Shown: one piece after another, positions 1-8,842 of the stretch | How positions within the stretch are numbered: position 1 is the stretch's first letter | How the letters are laid out: the number at the start of each line of letters is the position of its first letter | NCBI RefSeq assembly: GCF_004342025.1 | Contig: NZ_SLWN01000011.1 | Coordinates: 248,001 to 312,000 of the forward strand | Source of the DNA: Kribbella steppae | GTDB lineage: Bacteria; Actinomycetota; Actinomycetes; Propionibacteriales; Kribbellaceae | Direction: 5' to 3' | DNA: 64,000 bases | Program-made: the position numbers and the translations under genes | Notes under the pieces: model-generated | Database searches by the model: none | What the model was told of the DNA's origin: nothing | What the model saw: only the letters and a program-made list of their open reading frames with translations

Positions 1-628
1 TGTGGTCGCGCAGGTCGATCCGCCGCAGGAAGCGGATCCGCTGCTCCTCCCTGGACAGGTTCAAGAAGAGCTTCACGATCTTGATGCCGTTGTCGGTGAG
101 GGTTCGCTCCCACTCGTTGATCTCGCGATAACGCCGTCTCCAGAGCCCCTGGCGGGTGCCTTGGGGAAGTCTCTGCCGGTCGAGGAGTTCAGGGTGCACG
201 CGGACGACGAGCACCTCCTCGTAGTGCGAGCGGTTGAAGATTCCGATCTCACCCCGAGCCGGTAAGCGCAGTCCGTAGCGCCACAGGTAGTCGTGATCCA
301 GTTCCTCGCTGGAGGGGACCTTGAAGCCGTTCACCGACACACCCTGTGGGTTGACCCCGGTCATCACATGGCGGATGGTGCCGTCCTTCCCGCCGGCATC
401 GAGCGCCTGCAGCACCACCAGCACACCGTGGGTGTGCTGTGCGTACAGCCGGGACTGATACTCGGCCAGCAGGTCGATGCCCTGGTCCAGCAGTTTGCGG
501 CCGCGCTTCTTGGAACGGATCGTACCCCTGAAGTCTGGTTGGAAATCCCTGGACAGCTTGACCTTCGAGCCCGGTTCGACGCGGAACGGCTCGATGAAGT
601 CGGCGATCCGCCGCTCGCGAGATGTCAT
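1..628 (-). CDS. ppk2: PPK2-family polyphosphate kinase (C-terminus outside window)
   Basis: PPK2 enzymes transfer phosphate between polyphosphate and nucleotides in the cytoplasm. The frame opens with ATG at 628, preceded by a GGAGG-type ribosome site inside the end of the upstream gene. About 209 residues are visible before the window edge. The Walker A-like motif DAGGKDGT starts near residue 77, followed by a typical PPK2 block (IGIFNRSHYEEVLVVRVHPE). The lid region and C-terminus are missing only because the window ends. The start lies 3 bases after the stop of the P-type ATPase gene, so the two are almost certainly cotranscribed. Which nucleotide it uses (ADP, AMP or GDP) cannot be read here. 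Confidence 0.9.
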   Translation of the reverse strand, partial: MTSRERRIADFIEPFRVEPGSKVKLSRDFQPDFRGTIRSKKRGRKLLDQGIDLLAEYQSRLYAQHTHGVLVVLQALDAGGKDGTIRHVMTGVNPQGVSVNGFKVPSSEELDHDYLWRYGLRLPARGEIGIFNRSHYEEVLVVRVHPELLDRQRLPQGTRQGLWRRRYREINEWERTLTDNGIKIVKLFLNLSREEQRIRFLRRIDLRDH

Positions 629-631
629 TCC

Positions 632-3427
632 CTACCCCTTTACCTCCGCAGGTGTACGCCGGGCCCGGGCCGGCGCGACGGCGTGCTCCGGACTGAGCGT
701 CGCCGGCACCCGCTGCCGGCGCCTCCTGATCGCCTTGTCCGACTCGACGAAGATCGGCAGAAGCGCGGCCAGGCCGATGCAGGTGAGCCACTGGCGCGGA
801 CTGAGCGAGACGGTGAGCAGCCCGCTCTGGATCGTCGGCAGCTGGGTCGCCAGGAACAGCAGGACAACGGGGATCAGGCCGATCGCCAGCGCCTTCACGA
901 TCGGTGGTGTCAAGCCACTGGCCGGGTCGCGCCGGTTGACCACCGCGTTGAACATGGTCCCCAGACCCATCACCACGAACGTCATCGTCATCGACACGGT
1001 GCCTTGCGTGGCACTCGGCTCGTCCGGCCCCGCCACCAGCGGTCCCCCAGCGGCCAGGAAGAGCACGAACGCATAGGCGAGCCACCTGATCACGGCGCTC
1101 CGGTTCGTGATCGGTACGGCGGGGTCGCGCGGTGGCCGGTGCATGACATCGGGATCACCGGGGTCGACAGCGATGATGACCACACCGACGGCGGTGGCGA
1201 AGAACAACAGGAAAAGCACCATCGGCGGAGTCATCGCCACTCCGTCGTTGATGTCGAACACGGTGGCGCCGAGGAAGAGCAGGACCAGCGCGAGCAGTTG
1301 CGTCATCTGGTAGCGCACGTACGAGACGACCTTGGCGTAGACGCGCCGCCCGATCTCGACGGCATGGACGAGGGTGCCGAAGTTGTCGTCGGTCAGCACC
1401 ATCCGGGCGGCCTGCTTGGTCACCTCGCTGCCGCTTCCCATCGCCACCCCGATGTCGGCCTGTTTGAGGGCGGCCGCGTCGTTGACCGCGTCACCGGTCA
1501 TCGCGACGATCATGCCCTCCTCTTGCATGGCCCGGGCCAGGCGCAGCTTGTCCTGGGGGGTGACCCGTCCGAACACGTGCAGCTCGGGCAACCGCTGCTT
1601 GAGTTGCTCGTCGGACAGCGCCAGCAGTTCGGTGCCGCTGATCGCGCCGGGACCAAGGCCCAGTTCCTCGCCGATCGCCTGCGCGGTGACCGCATGGTCA
1701 CCGGTGATCATGCGTACGTCGATGCCGGCCATGAGCGCCGTACCGACCGCGCTCTTCGCCTGCGTCCGCAACGGGTCGATGATGCCCGCCAACCCGACGA
1801 ACGACAGCCCTTCGGTCAAGGACATCGGATCATCGGTCATCGCGGTCAACTCGTCGTCGGTCACCAGACGGGCCGCGAACGCGAGCACGCGCAGGCCCTT
1901 CTGCCCCATCCGTACGTTGGCCTCGTCGATACCCGCCCGCGACTGCGCCATCGGGACCTGCGAGCCGCTGAGCGGTCCGCCCGCCTGGCTGCAGCGCGCG
2001 ACCACGACGTCAGGCGCACCCTTGACCAGCTCGATGAGGTGCTCGACGCCGTCGACCGTCACCCGGTGGAAGGTCGCCATGAACTTGTACTCGGAATCGA
2101 ACGGAACCTCCGACAGCCGCGGATAGGTACGCCGGGTCTCCTCCGCGTCGATACCGAGCTTCGCGGCCAGCACCACCAGTGCCGCCTCGGTCGGATCGCC
2201 GATCACCGATCCGTCGTCGCCGACCACTGCGTCGCTGTCGAGTGCCAGGCCGAGGCCGAGGCGGGTGAAGTCCGGCACGGGGACGCCGGCCACCGCGCGG
2301 ATCGCACCGCTCTTGCGGTAGCCCTCCCCGTCGACGGTGAACCACGATCCGCTCGCGTACAACGTCGAGACCATCATCTGGTTCAACGTCAGCGTCCCGG
2401 TCTTGTCGGTGTTGATCGCGCTGGTCGCACCGAGAGTCTCGACATCGGTGAGGTTCTTCACCACGGCTTTCGCCTCGGCCAGCTGCTTCGCGCCGAGCGA
2501 GAGCAGGCCAGAGACGAACGCCGGCATACCGGTCGGAATCGCCGAGATGGCCATTGCGGTGCCGAGCAGCAGCAGGTCCTTGGCGGGCACTCCGCGGATC
2601 ATGCCGACCACCACGATGACCGCGACCGATCCCCAGGCAACGATCCCCAGGATCTTCGTCAGCGTGTCCAGCTCCCGCTGGAGCGGTGACCGGGTGCGCT
2701 TCACCGAGGTGAGCATCGTCGCGATCCGGCCCATCTGCGTCTGCATGCCGGTCGCGGTGACCAGGATCGTGGCGGTGCCCCGGGTCACCGAGGTGCCCTG
2801 GAACAGCATGTTGGTCTGGTCGCCCAGACCGACCTGGGTGGAATCGAGCGCGCCGGCGCCCTTGGCGATCGGTGCGCTTTCGCCGGTGAGCGCCGCCTCC
2901 TGCGCTTCCAGCGTCGCCGACCCGACGATGCGCCCGTCGGCGGGCACGATGTCGCCTGCCTCGAGCTGGACGATGTCGCCCGGAACCACCTGGGTGGCCG
3001 CGATCATCGTCACGTCGCCGTCGCGGACGACCCGCGCCTGCGGTACCTGCAGATTGGCGAGGGCATCGACGCTCGCCCGGGCCGTCAGCTCCTGGCGGGT
3101 GCCCAGTCCGACGTTCAGCAGGATGAGCAAAGCGACGATGATCCCGGTCGACAGTTCCCCGATCACCAGGCTCACGACCACGACGGCGACCAGCATGATG
3201 TTCATCGGGTCGCGCAACTGCTGAGCTGCGATGACCCAGACCGAGGGCGGCTTCTCCGCGGCGATCTCGTTCGGGCCGTACGACGAGAGCCGGCTCGCGG
3301 CCTCGCCCCCGGCCAACCCTGAAACGGCATCGGAGCCGCTCGCGGCGACCACCGCCTCCGCCGGGAGCGCGTAGGGCGGAACCTCGGCTCCGGCCACTGA
3401 CGACGCTGTCGTGCCGATCTCGCTCAC
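632..3427 (-). CDS. Cation-translocating P-type ATPase
   Basis: A 931-residue P-type ATPase of the inner membrane that pumps a cation at the cost of ATP. Visible landmarks: actuator motif TGES, phosphorylation motif DKTGTLT with Asp341, hinge motif TGDAVNDAAALK, and about ten hydrophobic segments in the usual 2+2+6 pattern. The N-terminal cation-ATPase domain around residues 30-70 and the overall layout resemble the Ca2+/H+ (P2/P3) groups. The M4 motif reads IPTGMP rather than the PEGLP of Ca2+ pumps, and the hinge has Ala where Gly is usual (TGDGVND), so ion specificity is open. GTG start with AGGGAG upstream. First gene of a two-gene unit with ppk2. Confidence 0.9.
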   Translation of the reverse strand: MSEIGTTASSVAGAEVPPYALPAEAVVAASGSDAVSGLAGGEAASRLSSYGPNEIAAEKPPSVWVIAAQQLRDPMNIMLVAVVVVSLVIGELSTGIIVALLILLNVGLGTRQELTARASVDALANLQVPQARVVRDGDVTMIAATQVVPGDIVQLEAGDIVPADGRIVGSATLEAQEAALTGESAPIAKGAGALDSTQVGLGDQTNMLFQGTSVTRGTATILVTATGMQTQMGRIATMLTSVKRTRSPLQRELDTLTKILGIVAWGSVAVIVVVGMIRGVPAKDLLLLGTAMAISAIPTGMPAFVSGLLSLGAKQLAEAKAVVKNLTDVETLGATSAINTDKTGTLTLNQMMVSTLYASGSWFTVDGEGYRKSGAIRAVAGVPVPDFTRLGLGLALDSDAVVGDDGSVIGDPTEAALVVLAAKLGIDAEETRRTYPRLSEVPFDSEYKFMATFHRVTVDGVEHLIELVKGAPDVVVARCSQAGGPLSGSQVPMAQSRAGIDEANVRMGQKGLRVLAFAARLVTDDELTAMTDDPMSLTEGLSFVGLAGIIDPLRTQAKSAVGTALMAGIDVRMITGDHAVTAQAIGEELGLGPGAISGTELLALSDEQLKQRLPELHVFGRVTPQDKLRLARAMQEEGMIVAMTGDAVNDAAALKQADIGVAMGSGSEVTKQAARMVLTDDNFGTLVHAVEIGRRVYAKVVSYVRYQMTQLLALVLLFLGATVFDINDGVAMTPPMVLFLLFFATAVGVVIIAVDPGDPDVMHRPPRDPAVPITNRSAVIRWLAYAFVLFLAAGGPLVAGPDEPSATQGTVSMTMTFVVMGLGTMFNAVVNRRDPASGLTPPIVKALAIGLIPVVLLFLATQLPTIQSGLLTVSLSPRQWLTCIGLAALLPIFVESDKAIRRRRQRVPATLSPEHAVAPARARRTPAEVKG

Positions 3428-3507
3428 GCGTGTCTCCCTACCCTCGGGTCCACCAGTCGACCGCCCACCGGAACGCGGCGCATCACCCCTTGCGGACGAG
3501 GCCGGAG

Positions 3508-4170
3508 CTAGCTCGCGCGGATGCGGACCGGCCAGGGATGGTCAGGGTGGAGGTGGTCGATCATGTCGGCCAGCCAGGTGCGTTGAGCCTCGCTGAGGAA
3601 CGGCAGGGTTGTAGTGAGGTCCTGGTTGTCTTTGGGGCGGTTGAGGTGGGCTTTGTAGGCCAGGGCCATTTCGGGGTTGAGGTATCGGATGCCGGTGGGC
3701 GCGATCCAGGTGATCTCGTCGAGGGCGTAATCGAGGGTCGGGTCGCGGCGGAAGACCCAGCGGCCGTCGCGGTCGGGGTTGGGTTGCAGGTCGAACTCCC
3801 ACGGCGCCAGGGCATGTTTGCGCAACCAGATCTGGTCGGCGTCGTCCGGCTGGTCCGGGCGCTCGTCGGTCAACGGCCGCAGTCGGCCGCCGGCGTTGGA
3901 CCAGAGGTCGTAGCTGCCCTTCAGATGCCCGCGCAGCTTCTCGATATCGCGGCGCCAGAGTGATACGTCGACGTCCTCGTGCTCCCGTCGTACGCCGGTG
4001 AACGCGTCGATCGACCAACCACCGGCGATCCACCACTCGCCGTCGTACCCGGTCAGCAACTCCTGCGCATCCGCCGGCGTCGACACCTTCCACGGGCCGT
4101 ACAACCGCTGGAACGCCAACTCCTCCGGCTCCAGCCCGTCGTCGTACCAGACCCGCTCCTCGACACCCAC
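3508..4170 (-). CDS. Nucleotidyltransferase-fold protein, aminoglycoside adenylyltransferase-like
   Basis: A 220-residue protein with the nucleotidyltransferase signature WWIAGGWSIDAF followed by R-x-E-H-E-D-V-D-V (residues about 46-70). This is the arrangement in ANT(2'')/LinB-like enzymes, where the two aspartates bind Mg-NTP. C-terminal helices are rich in Trp and Pro. GTG start at 4170; no strong Shine-Dalgarno site is visible. It lies downstream of the etfBA terminator on the same strand, so it probably has its own promoter or read-through expression. Whether it modifies an antibiotic or acts as a housekeeping or toxin-type nucleotidyltransferase cannot be told from sequence. Confidence 0.7.
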   Translation of the reverse strand: MGVEERVWYDDGLEPEELAFQRLYGPWKVSTPADAQELLTGYDGEWWIAGGWSIDAFTGVRREHEDVDVSLWRRDIEKLRGHLKGSYDLWSNAGGRLRPLTDERPDQPDDADQIWLRKHALAPWEFDLQPNPDRDGRWVFRRDPTLDYALDEITWIAPTGIRYLNPEMALAYKAHLNRPKDNQDLTTTLPFLSEAQRTWLADMIDHLHPDHPWPVRIRAS

Positions 4171-4189
4171 CCGGCGATCTTCACACAGC

Positions 4190-4224
4190 GACGGCCCGGC
4201 TCGGGAGGGCCGAGCCGGGCCGTC
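4190..4224 (-). terminator. Hairpin terminator after etfBA
   Basis: Perfect 15-bp inverted repeat (4190-4204 and 4210-4224) with a 5-base loop, 27 bases past the etfA stop. There is no long U-tract, as is common in actinomycetes. Confidence 0.8.
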
Positions 4225-4251
4225 GGGGTGACCGGAGATCGAGGGGTCGCG

Positions 4252-5208
4252 TCAGGACTTGCGCTTGGTGACTTCTTCGGTGGCGGCGGGGAGGACCTTG
4301 TGCAGGTCGCCGACGACGCCGAAGTCGACCAGCTCGAAGATCGGGGCTTCCTCGTCCTTGTTGACGGCCACGATGGTCTTCGAGGTCTGCATACCTGCCC
4401 GGTGCTGGATGGCGCCGGAGATGCCGGCCGCGACGTACAGCTGCGGCGACACGGTCTTACCGGTCTGGCCGACCTGGTAGGCGTGCGGGTACCAACCCGA
4501 GTCGACGGCCGCACGGGACGCACCGACCGCGGCACCGAGGGAGTCGGCGAACGCCTCGACCGGACCGAAGTCACCGCCGGTCCCGCGACCGCCGGACACG
4601 ATGATCGCGGCCTCGGTCAGCTCCGGACGGCCGGTCGCCTCGCGCGGCTTGGAGTCGGTGATGCGAGCGGTCTTGGCGGCGTCGGAGATCGAGACGTCGA
4701 ACTCCTCCACCTCCGGGGAGGTCTCGGCCGCCTCCGGGGTGGCCGCGTTCGGCTTGACCGTGATGATCGGCGTGCCGTGGGTGACCTTGGCCTGGACGGT
4801 GTAGTTGCCGGCGAACACCGACTGCGTCGTCACTGCTCCACCGTCGCCCGACTGGACGTCGACGGCGTCGGTGATCAGGCCGGAGTCGAGCTTGACCGCC
4901 AGCCGGGCGGCGATCTCCTTGCCCTCGGCATTCGACGAGATCAGGATCGCGGCCGGCTCGATCTTGGCTGCGACCTGCTGCAGCGCCTCGGCCTTCGGAG
5001 CAACCAGGAACTGCGTCAGCTCCGGGTTGGTCAGCGCGATCACCTTGGTCGCGCCGTACTGCCCAAGGGCCGGCAGCGCGTCCTGCACACCGTCGCCGAT
5101 GTAGACCGCGACCGGCTCGCCGAGGCGACGGGCGATGGTGAGCAGCTCCGCGGTCGTCTTGCGGACCTTCCCACCGGTGTGGTCAACGAGAACCAGAACG
5201 TTCGACAT
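4252..5208 (-). CDS. etfA: Electron transfer flavoprotein alpha subunit
   Basis: A 318-residue EtfA/FixB. With EtfB it forms the FAD-containing heterodimer that carries electrons from acyl-CoA and related dehydrogenases to the ETF:quinone oxidoreductase. The N-terminus (MSNVLVLVDH) is typical, and the C-terminal FAD-binding domain carries the signature LYVAAGISGAIQHRAGM and the following TIVAVNKDEEAPIF. It starts at ATG 5208, 14 bases after etfB, with AGGGG upstream. Length is normal for the family. The etfB-etfA order next to a methyltransferase matches the mycobacterial fixA-fixB region. Confidence 0.96.
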   Translation of the reverse strand: MSNVLVLVDHTGGKVRKTTAELLTIARRLGEPVAVYIGDGVQDALPALGQYGATKVIALTNPELTQFLVAPKAEALQQVAAKIEPAAILISSNAEGKEIAARLAVKLDSGLITDAVDVQSGDGGAVTTQSVFAGNYTVQAKVTHGTPIITVKPNAATPEAAETSPEVEEFDVSISDAAKTARITDSKPREATGRPELTEAAIIVSGGRGTGGDFGPVEAFADSLGAAVGASRAAVDSGWYPHAYQVGQTGKTVSPQLYVAAGISGAIQHRAGMQTSKTIVAVNKDEEAPIFELVDFGVVGDLHKVLPAATEEVTKRKS

Positions 5209-5222
5209 GAACTGATCGCCCC

Positions 5223-6005
5223 TCAGAGGAACTTGTTGGTGGACAGGAACTCGACGAGCTGGGCAGCACCGCTACCGTCCTCGTCCGTCACGATCGTGCC
5301 GGCACTCCGCGGCGGACGGGCGGTCACCTCGACCACCTCGGTCCACGCGCTCGCGCCGCCCACCTGATCCGCCGAGAGCTCCAGGTCGGCCAGCGACCAG
5401 GTCTCCACCGGCTTCTTCTTCGCGGCCATGATGCCCTTGAACGACGGGTACCGCGGCTCGTTCGCCTGGTCCGAAACGCTCAGCACCAGCGGCAGCGTGC
5501 CCTCGACCGTGTCGCTCGCGGTGTCGCCGTCACGGCGGATCCGCACGGTCTGGCCGTCGACGGTCACCTCCGAGCCCAGCGTCACGCCCGGCAGCCCGAG
5601 CCGCTCCGACACCATCGCCGGGACTACACCCATCGACCCGTCGGTCGAACCCATCCCGAACACGACCAGATCGGCCTCGAGCTTGGCCAGCGCCTTCGAC
5701 AGGATCAGCGAGGTGGCCACCGCGTCCGAACCGTGGATCGCGTCGTCGAGCACGTGGACACCGGCGTCGGCACCCATCTGGAGACCCTTCTTCACCGCGT
5801 CGGCAGCCTGCTCCGGGCCGACCGTGAGGATGGTCACCTCGGCATCACCGGCCTCCTTCACGGTCAGCGCGGTCTCGACGGCATATTCGTCCAGCTCGGA
5901 CAGCAGCCCGTCGACACCGGCGCGGTCCACCGTGTTGTCCTCCGGGCGGAAGCGGCGGTCCGCGGTGGCATCCGGCACGAACTTCGCGCAGACGACGATC
6001 TTCAT
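5223..6005 (-). CDS. etfB: Electron transfer flavoprotein beta subunit
   Basis: A 260-residue EtfB/FixA, the AMP-binding partner of EtfA. The start MKIVVCAKFVPDA is the usual family N-terminus, and the central segment around residues 115-140 (VFGMGSTDGSMGVVPAM) matches the nucleotide-binding loop. ATG at 6005, with AAGGGG about 12 bases upstream. First gene of the etfB-etfA unit. The 200 bases before it are shared with a divergent methyltransferase gene and must hold both promoters. Confidence 0.96.
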   Translation of the reverse strand: MKIVVCAKFVPDATADRRFRPEDNTVDRAGVDGLLSELDEYAVETALTVKEAGDAEVTILTVGPEQAADAVKKGLQMGADAGVHVLDDAIHGSDAVATSLILSKALAKLEADLVVFGMGSTDGSMGVVPAMVSERLGLPGVTLGSEVTVDGQTVRIRRDGDTASDTVEGTLPLVLSVSDQANEPRYPSFKGIMAAKKKPVETWSLADLELSADQVGGASAWTEVVEVTARPPRSAGTIVTDEDGSGAAQLVEFLSTNKFL

Positions 6006-6192
6006 AGCGTGTGGGACCCCTTCTGGTTAACGGTCTCTCCCAAGCGTGCCACGGATGTTACTCGCGAGAAACATAATCCCCGTGCGAGTCCCATCACAGT
6101 CCGCCGCAGCCCCGCCGCGAACCCTGACCTGCTTATCCGAGAGCAACAGCACAGGACAAGTGGACACGGCCGTGAGAAGGGCAACTGACAAC

Positions 6193-6198
6193 TAGGCT
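6193..6198 (+). promoter_or_regulatory. Candidate -10 box of a leaderless transcript
   Basis: TAGGCT fits the actinobacterial TANNNT -10 pattern and ends 7 bases before the GTG start at 6206, where no Shine-Dalgarno site is seen. I found no convincing -35. Weak on its own. Confidence 0.35.
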
Positions 6199-6205
6199 GA
6201 CCCGG

Positions 6206-6934
6206 GTGACCGAGACGTTACCCCTCACCGGCGAGCGAACAGCGCCCGGGATCTGGCACGAGAACTACTGGTTCGCGCGCCACGACGCTGCCTACCGCTG
6301 GATCACGGCGAATCTGGCACCGACCGGTCGCATCCTCGACGCCGGCTGCGGCGAGGGCTACGGCGCGGAGCAGCTCCGCCTGGCCGGGGCGGACTCCGTG
6401 ACCGGTCTCGACTATGAACATACGACTCTTCGGCACGTCCGCCGCGTTTATCCACAGGTCAATGTCGTCCGCGGCAATCTCGTCCAGGCCGGGTTCGCCG
6501 ACGCGACCTTCGACCTGATCACCTCACTGCAGACGATCGAGCATCTCTGGGAGCAGCCGCGATTCGTCTCCGAGTGCGCGCGGATCCTGGCACCGGACGG
6601 CACCCTCGTCCTCAGCACCCCGAACCGGCTCACCTTCCCGAGCGGCAACTGGTACCACACCCGCGAACTGACCGCCGCCGAGTTCGTCGAGCTCACCGAG
6701 CCGGCCTTCGAGATCACGCACGCACTCGGCCTCCACCACGGCAACCGCCTGCGCACGTGGGAATCGCAGTACGGCGACTGCGTGGACGCGCAGCTCGCAA
6801 CCGAGTACGACGCCTGGGACGACAACCTGACCGCGCTGGTGACGAGCACCCGCCACGAGGACTTCGAGATCCGCCCGGACACCCTGGACGAATCCCTGGA
6901 CCTACTCCTCGTAGCGCGCCCGCGGCGGAACTAG
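6206..6934 (+). CDS. Class I SAM-dependent methyltransferase, Rv3030-like
   Basis: A 242-residue methyltransferase with SAM motif I ILDAGCGEGYGAEQL (residues about 45-60) and the acidic motif II GLDYEH. The opening LTGERTAPG...ENYWFARH closely matches, from memory, the start of M. tuberculosis Rv3030, a methyltransferase of the MGLP region that sits next to fixA/fixB there as it does here. The substrate is therefore likely a sugar or polysaccharide hydroxyl, but that is inference. GTG start with no ribosome site, possibly leaderless. Its stop overlaps that of the convergent gene within a shared CTAG (6931-6934). Confidence 0.85.
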   Translation: MTETLPLTGERTAPGIWHENYWFARHDAAYRWITANLAPTGRILDAGCGEGYGAEQLRLAGADSVTGLDYEHTTLRHVRRVYPQVNVVRGNLVQAGFADATFDLITSLQTIEHLWEQPRFVSECARILAPDGTLVLSTPNRLTFPSGNWYHTRELTAAEFVELTEPAFEITHALGLHHGNRLRTWESQYGDCVDAQLATEYDAWDDNLTALVTSTRHEDFEIRPDTLDESLDLLLVARPRRN

Positions 6935-7965
6935 GGCCGTACGAAGCGTTCGAGGATCTTGCCCGCGATCAGGTAGACCAGCGCGGCGATACCCCAGTTC
7001 ACCAGCAGGGTGTTCTTGGCGGTCTCGAGCCGGAACAGGTCCTTGAACGGCCCGACCAGGTCGTGCCCGCGCTCCAGCACCCAGCGCACGATCTCGTTGC
7101 TCTGGTTGGTCTGGTCGAGCGCGGTGAACAGCGCGCCGAGCGCCAGCACCGCGGCCGCGATCACCGCGACCAGCCAGATCAGCGAGGCGATCAGATTCCG
7201 CAGCCTCCGCACTCCGGAGCCCACCGAACTCAGCGCCTGCTTGCCCTTACCGGTCGACGCGGCGGCAGCCTTGGCCGGCGCCGCTTTGTTGCCGGCGGCA
7301 CTGGTCTTCGAGGCGACCGGCACGACCGGCTTGGTCACCGTGGTCTCCGCAGGATCCTTATCACCCGCAGCGCCGGCAGTGCCGGCGGCCGGCGCCGAGG
7401 ACTCGGCCGCGGCCTTCTCCCGGGCCCGCTGCTCGGCGACGATCTCCGCCGCGGTCTTCGGCCGGGCCGGCTTGGTCGCCGTGGCCGTCGTCCCGCGACC
7501 GCTCGCTGCACCCTTGTCCGCTGCTTCCTCCGGCGGGGTCACCGCCTTCGAGGTGTCAGCCGCCTTCTCGTCCTGCGTACCCACGTCGTCCATCTCCTCA
7601 GCCGGGGTCGGTTCCTCGTCCGTCGCCGTCGCGGTCTCCTGTGCCGGCGGTCTCCTGCGCCGGCTGACCGGGACAGGGCGCGGCGACAGCCTGCGCCGGG
7701 CACCCGCGAGCGGGGCCGGTGCCGCTGTCCTGCCGTCCACTGCCTGCACTTCTGGGTCCAGCCTTCGGTTCACACCCACTTCACGAACCGCCACCGGCGG
7801 TTCAGCACTCGTTTCAAGCGCTGGTTCCAACGTAGCGCCGCCGGGTTCCGTCACGACCGGAACCGAGTCGACCGCGCGGATGCGCGCCTGGGTGATCGAG
7901 TCGTCGGCCGCCGCCTGATCGAGCAGGGACCGTCCGGACTGATCGGTCCCGGTCTGCTCAGCCAC
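6931..7965 (-). CDS. Ala/Pro-rich protein with two C-terminal membrane helices, unknown function
   Basis: A 344-residue protein I do not recognise. Residues 1-230 are low-complexity, rich in Ala, Pro, Thr, Glu and Lys and predicted disordered. The last 110 residues hold two hydrophobic helices (SLIWLVAVIAAAVLALGAL and NTLLVNWGIAALVYLIAGKI) separated by a soluble stretch containing NEIVRWVLERGHDLVGPFKD. GTG start at 7965, overlapping the upstream acyltransferase gene by 8 bases, so translation is likely coupled. It occupies the place where the mycobacterial region carries carbohydrate enzymes. It could be a membrane anchor for the neighbouring enzymes; nothing in the sequence proves it. Confidence 0.75.
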   Translation of the reverse strand: MAEQTGTDQSGRSLLDQAAADDSITQARIRAVDSVPVVTEPGGATLEPALETSAEPPVAVREVGVNRRLDPEVQAVDGRTAAPAPLAGARRRLSPRPVPVSRRRRPPAQETATATDEEPTPAEEMDDVGTQDEKAADTSKAVTPPEEAADKGAASGRGTTATATKPARPKTAAEIVAEQRAREKAAAESSAPAAGTAGAAGDKDPAETTVTKPVVPVASKTSAAGNKAAPAKAAAASTGKGKQALSSVGSGVRRLRNLIASLIWLVAVIAAAVLALGALFTALDQTNQSNEIVRWVLERGHDLVGPFKDLFRLETAKNTLLVNWGIAALVYLIAGKILERFVRP

Positions 7966-8833
7966 GCTGCGTCTCCTCTCCGACGGTCAATCGGTCGGCA
8001 TCCTGTCGAACGTGTGGGACATAGTGCCCGACCGGTGAGTAACTTGAGAACCCCTCGTCGTCCCGTCCTTCACCAGCACAGTGTTCACCAGCCGCGTCGT
8101 CGCCGTCACCCTCAGCTTCCCCCGGTACGGCGCTCCTACTCGGCACCTCGAGTGGAACACCGGCCCGGAGGCGGGCCGCGGTGCGCTCGTTCGCCTCGGC
8201 CAGCCCGGCCAGGTAGGCCCGGCGGGTGACGTCGGCGGCGTACCGGGCGGTGCGGTCGGCAACGACCACGGCCGGCACACCCGCCGCGACGGCGTACGAA
8301 GGAATGTTGCCACGGGCAACACTGTTCGCGCCGATCACCACGCCGCGACCGATCTCGGTTCCGCGGGTGACGGTGACCTTGGTGGCCAGCCAGCAGTCCG
8401 GGCCGATCCGGACCGGCGACTTCACCAGACCCTGGTCCTTGATCGGCAGGCCGAGGTCCTCGGTCTTGTGGTCGAAGTCGCAGATATACGTCCAGTCCGC
8501 GATCAGCGTGGAGGCGCCGATCTCGATGTCCAGATAGCAGTTCACCGTGACGTCGCGGGCGAACACCACCTTGTCGCCGATCCGCAGCGTGCCCTCGTGC
8601 GCGCGCAGCCGGGTCTCGTCACCCAGGTGCACCCATTTGCCGAGGATGATCCGGCCGTGGCCGGGTCGCGCCACGATCTCCAGCTTCTTGCCCAGGAAGA
8701 CGAAACCCTCGGTGATCACACCGGGGTGACGCAGCTTGAACCAGGCGAATCGCCAGTAGCGCTTCAGGTAGTACGGCGTCCATGCCCGATGGCGCACCAC
8801 CCAGCTCAGATTCGCCGCGGTCAACAACCGCAT
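7958..8833 (-). CDS. Left-handed beta-helix acyltransferase, Rv3034c-like
   Basis: A 291-residue acyltransferase of the hexapeptide (LbH) type. Hexapeptide-type repeats run from about residue 60 to 200, ending in the typical GRGVVIGANSVARGNIPSYA and GVPAVVV segments, with Asp-His in YICDFDHKTEDLGLPIKDQG. The whole pattern (LKHPGVI/EGFVFLGK, IGPDCW) agrees from memory with M. tuberculosis Rv3034c in the MGLP region. It probably acylates a sugar hydroxyl of the same product as the flanking methyltransferases. The C-terminal 70 residues are acidic and variable. Same-strand neighbours overlap or nearly abut: the methyltransferase stop is 9 bases upstream. Confidence 0.85.
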   Translation of the reverse strand: MRLLTAANLSWVVRHRAWTPYYLKRYWRFAWFKLRHPGVITEGFVFLGKKLEIVARPGHGRIILGKWVHLGDETRLRAHEGTLRIGDKVVFARDVTVNCYLDIEIGASTLIADWTYICDFDHKTEDLGLPIKDQGLVKSPVRIGPDCWLATKVTVTRGTEIGRGVVIGANSVARGNIPSYAVAAGVPAVVVADRTARYAADVTRRAYLAGLAEANERTAARLRAGVPLEVPSRSAVPGEAEGDGDDAAGEHCAGEGRDDEGFSSYSPVGHYVPHVRQDADRLTVGEETQRG

Positions 8834-8842
8834 TCAGTCACC

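Noticed and set aside
293..2689. Long + strand reading frame opposite the P-type ATPase and ppk2
   Set aside because: GC-rich codon bias leaves complementary frames open. Its translation is Arg/His/Asp-rich with no family features, while the minus strand carries complete motifs.
3508..4170. Calling the nucleotidyltransferase an antibiotic-resistance gene
   Set aside because: Only the general fold motif is visible; many relatives have no resistance role.
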